The notes beneath the pieces were generated by a model, which did no database searches, was not told the DNA's origin, and saw only the letters and a program-made list of their open reading frames with translations. From CF-161 sp035259145 (lineage in GTDB: Bacteria > Chloroflexota > Dormibacteria > Dormibacterales > Dormibacteraceae), in contig DATFWQ010000194.1 in assembly GCA_035259145.1 (NCBI GenBank), forward strand, positions 1-11,413: a stretch of 11,413 bases of DNA. The letters are read 5' to 3'. The translations under genes were made by a program, and so were the position numbers. Of this stretch, positions 1 to 6,551 are shown piece by piece. Position 1 is the first letter of the stretch, and every line of letters starts with the position of its first letter.

Positions 1-325
1 ATTTCGCTTCCACCGACAGAGCGTTGGCGGCGATCGCCTGCAAGCCTCCAAGGTCGGCGTCCAGTCGCTTAAGGCGATCGTGATCTAGATGGCCCTGAGT
101 CTCCAGGGTAGCTACCCGATCCCGGACGCCTTCAAGCAACCGCCTGGTTTGGGATTCCGCGCGCCGAGTGAGCAGGCTCGCGGCCACATCTCCGCTTAAT
201 GACAGCGGTGTACCCGTACCCGGCATTAAGAGGTCGGCAAGGTGCGGAGCTGCATGAATCGCGGCGTCCAGAGCGGTGGCTCCGACCGCAGCACCTATCG
301 ATTTCAGTTTGGCCGTCCGACTCAT
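1..325 (-). CDS. 5' part of an unrecognised protein, cut by window edge
   Basis: An ATG at 323-325 opens a minus-strand frame that stays open for 108 codons to the window edge, so only the N-terminal part is present. The start is supported by a strong Shine-Dalgarno (AGAGGAAGG, ending two bases before the ATG). The visible protein begins MSRTAKLKSIGAAVGATALD. A short hydrophobic/alanine-rich helix and a Pro-Gly-Thr turn (about residues 35-40) follow, then a charged helical stretch (about 50-105, TRRAESQTRRLLEGVRDRV) that could form a coiled coil. I recognise no domain and no catalytic motif. The two TTA leucine codons are unusual for such a GC-rich genome, and the G+C of 1-300 is about 63%, slightly below the rest. 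It may be an accessory gene, but that is inference. It lies downstream of the tRNA and its terminator, so it probably has its own promoter in 326-387. Confidence 0.7.
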   Translation of the reverse strand, partial: MSRTAKLKSIGAAVGATALDAAIHAAPHLADLLMPGTGTPLSLSGDVAASLLTRRAESQTRRLLEGVRDRVATLETQGHLDHDRLKRLDADLGGLQAIAANALSVEAK

Positions 326-345
326 AACCTTCCTCTCGTCGTTCT

Positions 346-382
346 GTGACCCCGCGGTGACCCCGCTGGATAGCGCCGCTAT
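346..382. promoter_or_regulatory. Tandem 10-mer repeat and palindrome upstream of the partial gene
   Basis: Between the tRNA terminator and the start of the partial gene, GTGACCCCGC occurs twice (346-355 and 357-366) with one base between copies, an 11-bp period that puts both on one face of the helix. Beside it is a perfect palindrome, ATAGCG-C-CGCTAT (370-382). This arrangement suits protein binding sites in the promoter region of the minus-strand gene at 325. I could not place a convincing -35/-10 pair here, so the regulatory role is inferred. Confidence 0.35.
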
Positions 383-387
383 AAAGA

Positions 388-411
388 AAAGGCCCCTCGT
401 GTGGGGCCTTT
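388..411 (-). terminator. Rho-independent terminator after initiator tRNA
   Basis: AAAGGCCCC (388-396) and GGGGCCTTT (403-411) form a perfect 9-bp stem around a 6-base loop. Read on the minus strand the hairpin is followed by TTCTTTAT, a usable U-rich tail. It begins about 16 bases past the CCA end of the tRNA gene, so it most likely ends that transcript and insulates the partial gene beyond it. Confidence 0.85.
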
Positions 412-426
412 CGTATTTGGTGGAAT

Positions 427-501
427 TGGTTGCGGGGGTCGGATTCGAACCGACGACCTTCGGGTTATGAGCCCGACGAGCTGCCGCTGCTCCACCCCGC
501 A
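427..501 (-). tRNA. Initiator tRNA-fMet (anticodon CAT), CCA encoded
   Basis: Read on the minus strand, 75 bases fold into a full cloverleaf: acceptor TGCGGGG/CCCCGCA, D stem GAGC/GCTC, anticodon arm TCGGG-CTCATAA-CCCGA, T arm GTCGG-TTCGAAT-CCGAC, discriminator A and an encoded CCA (427-429). The three consecutive G-C pairs at the base of the anticodon stem and the A11-U24 D-stem pair mark it as the initiator that carries formylmethionine to the P site. Elongator and lysidine-modified CAT tRNAs lack these features. It differs from the common bacterial initiator at position 1: here U1 can pair with A72, where most bacteria have a C1xA72 mismatch. A TATACT hexamer lies five bases before the mature 5' end, and a strong terminator follows. 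Confidence 0.97.
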
Positions 502-506
502 CGGCA

Positions 507-512
507 AGTATA
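507..512 (-). promoter_or_regulatory. Candidate -10 box of the tRNA gene, very close to its 5' end
   Basis: TATACT on the minus strand matches the -10 consensus at five of six bases and ends five bases before the first base of the mature tRNA. At usual spacing, transcription would start at or within a base or two of the tRNA 5' end. No good -35 hexamer is visible 16-18 bases upstream, so the site may be weak or fortuitous, with the tRNA read from the ftsB transcript instead. Confidence 0.35.
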
Positions 513-529
513 CGCCCGCAGACCGAAAG

Positions 530-550
530 CGCCGGCGCGCTCGACCGGCG
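530..550 (-). terminator. GC-rich hairpin after ftsB, weak terminator candidate
   Basis: CGCCGG (530-535) and CCGGCG (545-550) form a 6-bp stem with a 9-base loop, twelve bases past the ftsB stop. On the minus strand it is followed by CTTTCGGTCT, which is not a proper U tract. It may attenuate or stabilise the ftsB transcript. Termination here is uncertain. Confidence 0.25.
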
Positions 551-562
551 GTGCTCAAACCC

Positions 563-985
563 CTAGCCCGATCGGCGTGTCAGGAAGTGCCACACGGCCT
601 GGATCACGGCAGCGGGACCGCTCGGTGAGTTCACATGCTGCACGCCTGGCGGGGCAGCGGGCGGCGGCGGGGTGGCGATGATGTAGAGGTGCTCGTCACT
701 CCTCGCATAGCCATCTCTTCGGGCCTCCTCCTCAGCCGCGGCGCCTGACGAGATGGCGGCGATGTCTCGCTGGTAGTCATGGTTGGTCGCGGCGATTGCC
801 GCGTTCTGATCGCGCAGCTGACCGGCCTGGTGACTGAGGGACCGATCCAGAGAGACCTCCTGGACGAGCGAGCCGACCATCCAGAAACCAATTACAGCCA
901 TGATGGCCAGGAGGATGGCCTGTGGCGACAGGCGCATGCGTCGGTTGACGACGCCATTGCTGACTGATGCTCTGCGGTGACGCAT
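563..985 (-). CDS. FtsB/DivIC-family septum formation initiator
   Basis: A 140-residue bitopic membrane protein of the FtsB/DivIC type, which bridges the divisome and helps activate septal peptidoglycan synthesis. It has a short basic N-terminus, one membrane helix (about residues 22-40), then a heptad-like coiled coil (about 43-80). After these comes the family's conserved post-coil segment (about 84-103, EEEARRDGYARSDEHLYII), the counterpart of the 'EExAR...Y..PGE' region of DivIC proteins. The C-terminal 35 residues are proline-rich and not recognised. The ATG at 985 has no clear Shine-Dalgarno; an internal ATG at residue 17 would still keep the membrane helix. It lies 89 bp after mazG and before the initiator tRNA. 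An ftsB-like gene close to mazG and mfd is also seen in actinobacteria, usually with eno, which is missing here. An extended -10 promoter lies just upstream. Confidence 0.88.
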   Translation of the reverse strand: MRHRRASVSNGVVNRRMRLSPQAILLAIMAVIGFWMVGSLVQEVSLDRSLSHQAGQLRDQNAAIAATNHDYQRDIAAISSGAAAEEEARRDGYARSDEHLYIIATPPPPAAPPGVQHVNSPSGPAAVIQAVWHFLTRRSG

Positions 986-1024
986 GGGGGACGTTGGCTG
1001 AACGACGGATCGATGCTTCCGGTC

Positions 1025-1033
1025 ACTATAGCA
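1025..1033 (-). promoter_or_regulatory. Extended -10 promoter upstream of ftsB
   Basis: In the 89-bp mazG-ftsB gap the minus strand reads TGCTATAGT: an extended -10 TG motif, one base, and a hexamer matching TATAAT at five of six positions. The -35 region is poor, as is usual for extended -10 promoters. A start near 1018 would give a leader of about 33 bases before the ATG at 985. This would let ftsB, and perhaps the tRNA, be transcribed apart from mfd-mazG. Confidence 0.5.
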
Positions 1034-1074
1034 GCGCCCATTCCGGTGCGGAGCTCTGCCTCCCTACGCGACTT

Positions 1075-1896
1075 TCAGATGGGAAGAACCTGCGATTCCC
1101 ACAGCCTGGTCAGTTCCTCCTTGTCCAGGTCGCGGTACTGAGCGCCTCTCGCTCGCAGCTCCCTGTCCATGGCCGCGAACCTGTCCTGGTAGCGCTGGCC
1201 GGCGGTGCGCAAGGCGTCCTCGGGATTGACGTTGCGCTTACGAGCCAGGCTGACCACCGCCAGCAGTAGGTCGCCCACCTCGCGAAACGCCGCCTCACCA
1301 TCCTCGGCGGCCGTGACCGCCGCAGCCCCGGCAGCAACGGCCTCCGCGGCGCCGTCGGCGGTCTCCAGGTCGAAGCCGACCCTGGCCGCGCGCTTCTGCA
1401 TGTTGAGAGTCCATGCCAGCGCGGGCAGTGTCGCCGGCACACGGTCGAGCGGCGTCTCCTCCGGGTGGCCGGCACTCGCCGCCTCGTCGGCCTTGCGCCG
1501 CTCCCAGTTGCGCAGCACGCCCTCGGCGTCGGCCACCTGCTCGTCCCCGAAGACGTGCGGATGGCGGGAGACCATCTTGGCGGCGGCCGCCTCGGAGACA
1601 TTTGCGGCGTTGAAGCGTTTCTGCTCCTCGGCGATGGCGGCGTGCATCGCCACCTGGAGAAGCACGTCGCCAAGCTCTTCCAGCAGCTTGCCGTCCTCCA
1701 GACCCCGGTCGATCACTTCCAGCAGCTCGTAGGTCTCCTCGAGCAGGTAGGGGCGCAGGGAACGGTGCGTCTGCTCCCTGTCCCACGGGCAGCCGTTCGG
1801 TGCGCGCAGGCGCCTGGCGACCTCGAAGATGGCAGCGACGCCGTCGGGATAGGGCTGTTCGTCAGGCATGGGCAACTGGAATGGTTGCAGATTCAT
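1075..1896 (-). CDS. mazG: MazG nucleoside triphosphate pyrophosphohydrolase
   Basis: MazG hydrolyses (d)NTPs to the monophosphate and pyrophosphate, cleaning the nucleotide pool. The protein has 273 residues, close to E. coli MazG, with two tandem MazG domains. The first is intact: CPWDREQTH (36-44), the EExxE metal site EETYE (53-57) and ExxD in EELGD (73-77). The second is recognisable (RAARVGFD at about 169-176, EVGDLL at 206-211, NPEDALR at 224-230). However, the helix that should carry EExxE is alanine-rich with no such glutamate pair. I therefore infer that domain 1 does the chemistry and domain 2 is structural. The ATG at 1896 has a weak GGCGAG upstream and overlaps the end of mfd by 35 bases; an internal ATG at 1869 would overlap by 8. 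Either overlap suggests translational coupling to mfd. Confidence 0.95.
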   Translation of the reverse strand: MNLQPFQLPMPDEQPYPDGVAAIFEVARRLRAPNGCPWDREQTHRSLRPYLLEETYELLEVIDRGLEDGKLLEELGDVLLQVAMHAAIAEEQKRFNAANVSEAAAAKMVSRHPHVFGDEQVADAEGVLRNWERRKADEAASAGHPEETPLDRVPATLPALAWTLNMQKRAARVGFDLETADGAAEAVAAGAAAVTAAEDGEAAFREVGDLLLAVVSLARKRNVNPEDALRTAGQRYQDRFAAMDRELRARGAQYRDLDKEELTRLWESQVLPI

Positions 1897-4800
1897 AAAG
1901 CTCGCCCATCGTTTCCAGCAGGCGCATCAGCTCGCCCGGCCAGCCCTCGCCCTGCCTCCGAAAGAGGAGGCGGTTGGGCCGCACCCGCAGCCTGCCACTG
2001 AACCGGCGCTCCAACTCATCCACGTCGAGCAGCCGGTCGGGGTCCACTCGGATGGCGATGTCGTGACCGTCGGCCACCACTGCGCGCAGGTTCAGTCTCT
2101 GGCCAAGCAGCTTCACCCTCAGGGAGTAGGCGAGGTTCCCAAGCTGTGCAGGAGGCGGCCCGTAGCGGTCGCGGAGCGATCTCAGCACACCCTCCAGCTC
2201 AGCTTCGTCTTCGGCTGCGGCAAGCTGGCGGTAGGCGTCAAGCCGCAGCCGCTCGTCACGGATGTACGACCGCGGCACGAAGTGGTCGAGGGGCAGGTCG
2301 ATCGTCAGTTCCGGAGTCGAGAGAACGTCGCCCACCCGCGCCTCCTGCCCCGAGCGCAGCTTCTCGACCGCGGCCTGCAGCATCTGCAGGTACATCTCGA
2401 AGCCGACCGACGCGATCGCCCCGTGCTGCTCGACCCCGAGCAGATTGCCGGCGCCCCTGATCTCGAGGTCGCGCAGGGCGATCTTGAAACCCTGACCCAG
2501 CTCGTGCAACCCGGACATCACGTCCAGGCGCTTGTCAGCCGCCTCCGTCAGAGACTTCGTCGGGTCGTAAAGGAAGTAGACATAGGCCCGCTTGCCGGCA
2601 CGGCCGACCCGGCCACGAAGCTGGTAGAGCTGCGACAGACCGAAGCGGTCTGCCCGCTCCACGAGCATGGTGTTGACGTTGGGGATGTCCAGCCCGGACT
2701 CGATGATCGTGGTGCACACCAGCACGTCGAACGCAGCGGCTGCGAAGTCGACCATCACCTTGGCCAGCTGATCCTCCTCCATCTGACCATGACCGATCGC
2801 AATACGCGCCCCAGGTACGAGCCGGGCCACACGCTCCGCCGCTCTGTCGATCGTGCGCACGCGGTTGTGCACGTAATAGACCTGCCCGCCGCGGTCGAGC
2901 TCCCGCTCCATCACCTCCGCGACCAGCTGGTCGTCGTAGGTAGTGACGTAGGTTTTGATCGGCTGGCGGTCCTCGGGCGGCGTCTGGATCACGCTCATGT
3001 CGCGGATGCCGGCCACAGCCATGTGAAGGGTCCTCGGGATGGGGGTGGCCGACAGGGAGAGCACGTCGAGGTTTGCGCGCATGCGCTTGAACCTCTCCTT
3101 TTGCATGACCCCGAAGCGCTGTTCCTCATCGACGATCAGGAGTCCAAGGCGCTTGAACTTGACGTCGCGCTGGAGCAACCGGTGGGTGCCGATCACGATG
3201 TCGACAGCTCCCACCTTCAATCCGGCGAGCGTGCGCTTCTGCTCGTCCTCGGTCTTGAATCGGGACAGCACCTCGATGGTGACCGGGAAGCGCTCAAGTC
3301 GGTCGCGGAAGACCTGGTGGTGCTGCTGCACCAGTACGGTTGTCGGGGCCAGGAGTGCCACCTGCCGGCCGCTCATCACGGCTTTGAAGGCCGCACGCAG
3401 CGCGACCTCGGTCTTGCCGAAGCCCACGTCTCCACACAGGAGGCGGTCCATCGGCCGGTCTGACTCCATGTCGCTCTTGATCTCTGCCAGGGCCTGGGCC
3501 TGGTCGGGGGTCTCGTCATAGGCGAAGGACTCCTCCAGGTCGGCCTGCCAGGCGGTGTCGGCGGCAAACGCGTAGCCGGGTCTTGCCTCGCGGCGCGCGT
3601 ACACCCGGAGCAGGTCTTCGGCCGCGTCCTCGACGCTTTTGCGGGCCCTGGCTCGGGCTCGAGTCCAGTCTCCGGTGCCGAGCCGGTGAAGAGGTGGCCG
3701 CTCCTCTGAGCCGCCAAGGTACTTCTGGACCCTGTCCAGGCTCTCAACGGGCACGAAAAGCTTGTCGCCCTCTGCGTACTCGAGCTCCAGGTATTCCCGC
3801 TGGATGGTGCCTCCCAGCTCGATGTCCTCCGCGTCGATGAGACGCATGCCCGCGAACCGGGCAATGCCGTGGTCCACGTGGACCACGAGCTCACCGGGCT
3901 GGAACGCGAGGTGGAGCGTTACCTCACCCCTGGTGGAACGTCGGGCGGGCCGGGGGGCCACGCGGCGCACCCTGCCGAACAGCTCTGCGTCGCTGTAGAT
4001 CTCGATGCCCAGCCGTTCGTTGCCGAATCCGGCAGGGATGTCCAGGTCGGCCCGGTACAGGCCGGGTGCAGGCTCCAGATCGGCGTCGAGCTCGATCGCG
4101 GCCGGCACGGTCCGGACTCCGGCCTCGGCCACCAGGCCCTCGACCCGCTCCGCCTGCTCGCTGGTCAGCAAGACCATGGCGGTTGCCGCGTCCCGGGCCA
4201 GCTCAGCGATTGCGCGAGGCCTGCCGACGAGCGGCTCCAGGTCTCGCCAACCCAGGTCGACTTCGCCGCCCTCCGCGTCGGCCACCGAGGCTGTCATTAG
4301 CCAGCACCCCGCCGGCAGGTCGGTCAGGCGCTCCACCGGCACCATAGGCGCCTCGAAGCCGCGCGGCAGTTCGCCGTCACCCGACTCAGCCTGGGCCAGC
4401 ATCAGCGTCTCCGTCTCGAGCTCGCGTGCGTCGGCCAGCTGGTGGTCCGGATCGAGATCGACCACGACCGCAGCCTCCGCAAGGTGGTCGACCAGCGCGG
4501 GCAACCGGGGATCGAGGTAAGCACCATACAGCTCCACCCCCGGGAAAGCCCCACCGGCGGCCAGCCGCTCGAGGTCCTCTTCCCAGTCGGCTCGCACGTC
4601 AGCGCGCAGGCCGTCCAGCCCCGCTCCCGAGCGCAACCGCTCGACCGCCGCCGTGCCGCGCTCCGGTCCGAGCAGGAGCTCGCGCCCGGGGCGCACGGTC
4701 ACCTGGGGCACAGCCATCACCGAGCGCTGGTTCAGGGGGTCGTACAGTCGTAGCGTCTCGAGCTCGGTGCCGAAGAACTCGGCCCGTACGGGCGTACGCG

Positions 4801-5371
4801 CAGCGGCGGGAAACACATCCAGGATGCCGCCACGGAGCGCGAACTGACCGGCGGTCTCGGCCAGCGGCTCGCGCGTATAGCCCAGCTCCACCAAACGCGC
4901 GGCCAGCTCCATGGGTTCGGCCTCCAACCCCGGCTTCAACAGAACCGTGGTCGACGCAAGGTCCCCCGGAGCGACGGTCATGCGCATCATGGACCGGCGC
5001 GAGGACACGACCACGCACGGTTCGGGCGAGCCCTGGTCCCAGGCCATTGCCAGACAGGCCAGAGCCTCCAGGCGCAGGGAAACGCTCTCGTCGAATGCCG
5101 GCGGTCGATCCAGGAAGGAGACGGTCACCTCGGCGAAGTGGTAGACAAAGGGACGACCGGCCAGCCACGGCCGCAGGGCTTTCACGAACCGGGCCGGTTC
5201 GGGGCAGAGGACCAGCACAGGCCGTCGCGCCTGAGCCGCGCCTCGGGCCACCGCCGAGACAACCAGCGGCCATGCCGACCGGGGCAGCCGACCAGTCCGG
5301 AGCAAGCCGGCGGGCCGCGCCAACCAGTCGCTCAAAGCGCCGTCGAACGTCCGTTCCCACAACGAGCTCAC
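1862..5371 (-). CDS. mfd: Mfd transcription-repair coupling factor
   Basis: Mfd pushes RNA polymerase stalled at lesions off DNA and recruits UvrA for strand-specific excision repair. The 1169-residue protein is full length. A UvrB-like N-terminal region contains FALRGGILDVFP (177-188). An RNA polymerase interaction domain of the CarD/RID type covers about 485-553 (PGELVVHVDHGI, LFVPVESL). A RecG-type translocase follows: Walker A GDVGFGKTE (647-655), DEEQ (748-751), SATPIPRT (774-781), IIESGLDIP (889-897) and QLRGRVGR (917-924). The TRG and C-terminal regulatory domain complete it (RGAGNLLGVEQHG at 972-984). Translation starts at a GTG that shares bases with the pth stop (GTGA overlap), preceded by a strong GAGGAG ribosome site. 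The 3' end overlaps mazG. No motif is missing or broken. It is very probably co-transcribed with pth and mazG. Confidence 0.99.
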   Translation of the reverse strand: MSSLWERTFDGALSDWLARPAGLLRTGRLPRSAWPLVVSAVARGAAQARRPVLVLCPEPARFVKALRPWLAGRPFVYHFAEVTVSFLDRPPAFDESVSLRLEALACLAMAWDQGSPEPCVVVSSRRSMMRMTVAPGDLASTTVLLKPGLEAEPMELAARLVELGYTREPLAETAGQFALRGGILDVFPAAARTPVRAEFFGTELETLRLYDPLNQRSVMAVPQVTVRPGRELLLGPERGTAAVERLRSGAGLDGLRADVRADWEEDLERLAAGGAFPGVELYGAYLDPRLPALVDHLAEAAVVVDLDPDHQLADARELETETLMLAQAESGDGELPRGFEAPMVPVERLTDLPAGCWLMTASVADAEGGEVDLGWRDLEPLVGRPRAIAELARDAATAMVLLTSEQAERVEGLVAEAGVRTVPAAIELDADLEPAPGLYRADLDIPAGFGNERLGIEIYSDAELFGRVRRVAPRPARRSTRGEVTLHLAFQPGELVVHVDHGIARFAGMRLIDAEDIELGGTIQREYLELEYAEGDKLFVPVESLDRVQKYLGGSEERPPLHRLGTGDWTRARARARKSVEDAAEDLLRVYARREARPGYAFAADTAWQADLEESFAYDETPDQAQALAEIKSDMESDRPMDRLLCGDVGFGKTEVALRAAFKAVMSGRQVALLAPTTVLVQQHHQVFRDRLERFPVTIEVLSRFKTEDEQKRTLAGLKVGAVDIVIGTHRLLQRDVKFKRLGLLIVDEEQRFGVMQKERFKRMRANLDVLSLSATPIPRTLHMAVAGIRDMSVIQTPPEDRQPIKTYVTTYDDQLVAEVMERELDRGGQVYYVHNRVRTIDRAAERVARLVPGARIAIGHGQMEEDQLAKVMVDFAAAAFDVLVCTTIIESGLDIPNVNTMLVERADRFGLSQLYQLRGRVGRAGKRAYVYFLYDPTKSLTEAADKRLDVMSGLHELGQGFKIALRDLEIRGAGNLLGVEQHGAIASVGFEMYLQMLQAAVEKLRSGQEARVGDVLSTPELTIDLPLDHFVPRSYIRDERLRLDAYRQLAAAEDEAELEGVLRSLRDRYGPPPAQLGNLAYSLRVKLLGQRLNLRAVVADGHDIAIRVDPDRLLDVDELERRFSGRLRVRPNRLLFRRQGEGWPGELMRLLETMGELYESATIPVAHA

Positions 5372-6036
5372 GCTATCTCCTCGCAGCCGAGAGATCCAGT
5401 CCGGTTGTAAAGATCCATCGCCTTCGTCACCCCGTCCCTGACTGCCGTGTCGATCGCCGAGGCGACTCCGTCGATCACTGAATCGAGCACGTCCGCCTCT
5501 CGGCCCGAAAAGTTGCCCAGCACGTGATGGATACCGGCGTCAGACCCCGGCCGCCCCTGCTTGCCGACACCGACGCGAAACCGGGTGAACGCGTCGCTGT
5601 GCAGATGAGCGATTATCGATTCGACTCCCCGGTGTCCGGCCGAGGAGCCGCCGCGCCTGATCCGAAGGCGGCAAAGGGGCAGGTCCATCTCGTCGTAGAC
5701 AACCCACACGTTCTCGGGGCTCATTTCAAGGTCGCGCACAGCTTCGAACACCGCACGGCCGCTGAGGTTCATGAACGTCTGAGGCTCCAGCAGGCAGAGC
5801 CGGTGACCCGCGAGCTCGCCGCAGCCGACGCGCGAGCGCCAGCGCCGCCGGGAAAGCTCGATGCCTGCTCGGCGAGCAAATGCCTCCAGGCAGGCCTGGC
5901 CGAGGTTGTGGCGGGTCTGTGCGTAGTCCGGGCCAGGGTTGCCGAGACCGACCAGCACGATGTCAGGTGTGGACGACCGGTTCGTTTCGAGCATGGGCAT
6001 GCCTGGGCCTGCGGCGTCCGCCGCGGCCCGGTGCAC
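5368..6036 (-). CDS. pth: Peptidyl-tRNA hydrolase
   Basis: Pth cleaves the ester bond of peptidyl-tRNAs dropped by the ribosome, recycling tRNA. Family signatures are in order: LVGLGNPG (28-35) with the equivalent of E. coli Asn10, TRHNLG (41-46) with the catalytic His, EPQTFMNLSG (84-93) with the Asn68 equivalent, and VVYDEMDLP (112-120) with the Asp93 equivalent. The GGxxGHNG motif reads GGSSAGHRG, so the residue matching Asn114 is arginine. At 222 residues it is somewhat longer than usual. The first possible start is a GTG at 6036 without a good ribosome site; ATGs at 6000 and 5994 start nearer the conserved core and are about as likely. The gene begins about 20 bp after ybeY ends, and its stop overlaps the GTG of mfd, so all three should form one transcript. 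Confidence 0.97.
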   Translation of the reverse strand: MHRAAADAAGPGMPMLETNRSSTPDIVLVGLGNPGPDYAQTRHNLGQACLEAFARRAGIELSRRRWRSRVGCGELAGHRLCLLEPQTFMNLSGRAVFEAVRDLEMSPENVWVVYDEMDLPLCRLRIRRGGSSAGHRGVESIIAHLHSDAFTRFRVGVGKQGRPGSDAGIHHVLGNFSGREADVLDSVIDGVASAIDTAVRDGVTKAMDLYNRTGSLGCEEIA

Positions 6037-6056
6037 AAGTGTAGGAAGGATCCCTG

Positions 6057-6527
6057 CTACAGCCGGCCCAGGGCCGGATGCACGTCAGAGCGCGCGAGGC
6101 AGGCGAGCGTCAGCCTGGTCATCTCTCGTTCGCCGGCTGGGGTCTCGTGGTCCCACCCCAGGAGATGGAGGAGACCATGGACTGCAAGGAGAGCCGCTTC
6201 CACCTCCGCCTCGTGCCCGAACGCCTCCGCCTGACGCCCGACTGCGGGCCACGACAGTGCCAGATCGCCAAGATAGGCGCTCGGCGGATCTCCGCTCAGC
6301 AAGTCCCCACTCGGAAAGCTGAGGACGTCGGTCACCCGGTCGTCGCCCAGAAACTGGCGGTTCAGCCGCCGCAGCTCGCGATCGCCCGTGATTCGCACCG
6401 TGATCTCAGCCGCACCGCCCGTTCCCGCCAGCACGGCCGCAACCGCCGGCTCGGCGGCTGCGGCCACGAGCACCCGACCCACGAAGGCCGGTGCGACGGG
6501 CGCCCTGACAGCCTTCACCACCACCAC
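6057..6527 (-). CDS. ybeY: Endoribonuclease/rRNA maturation factor YbeY
   Basis: YbeY is a zinc-dependent protein needed for 16S rRNA 3'-end maturation and ribosome quality control. The signature HGLLHLLGWDH, with its three zinc-binding histidines, is near the C-terminus (about residues 117-127). The N-terminal half carries the usual core 'ITGDRELRRLNRQFLGDD' and the TDVLSFP motif. The reading frame stays open up to 6770, but that extension lies opposite a real membrane-protein gene on the other strand and has polar, uncharacteristic sequence. I therefore place the start at one of four consecutive GTG codons (6516-6527); the first gives 156 residues, the normal family size. No good Shine-Dalgarno is visible, so the exact start is uncertain. 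ybeY heads the minus-strand run ybeY-pth-mfd-mazG, joining ribosome and tRNA maintenance. Confidence 0.93.
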   Translation of the reverse strand: MVVVKAVRAPVAPAFVGRVLVAAAAEPAVAAVLAGTGGAAEITVRITGDRELRRLNRQFLGDDRVTDVLSFPSGDLLSGDPPSAYLGDLALSWPAVGRQAEAFGHEAEVEAALLAVHGLLHLLGWDHETPAGEREMTRLTLACLARSDVHPALGRL

Positions 6528-6551
6528 GCGAAGGCCGACAATTGACAGCTT

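Noticed and set aside
276..681. Plus-strand frames across 400-500 giving peptides such as GRIRTDDLRV and GFEPTTFGL
   Set aside because: These are the familiar false translations of the antisense of a tRNA gene. The region is explained by tRNA-fMet and its terminator.
1868..3463. A 531-codon frame on the plus strand opposite mfd
   Set aside because: It lies entirely within mfd, and its composition reflects the opposite-strand codon pattern of a high-GC gene. No domain is recognisable, and mfd is certain.
4426..5481. A 351-codon plus-strand frame opposite the mfd 5' part and the pth end
   Set aside because: Its product is arginine/proline-rich low-complexity sequence typical of GC-rich shadows, with no motifs.
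6542..6547. A perfect TTGACA on the plus strand just before the membrane-protein gene
   Set aside because: No -10-like hexamer lies 16-18 bases downstream, and that position falls inside the coding sequence. Probably chance.
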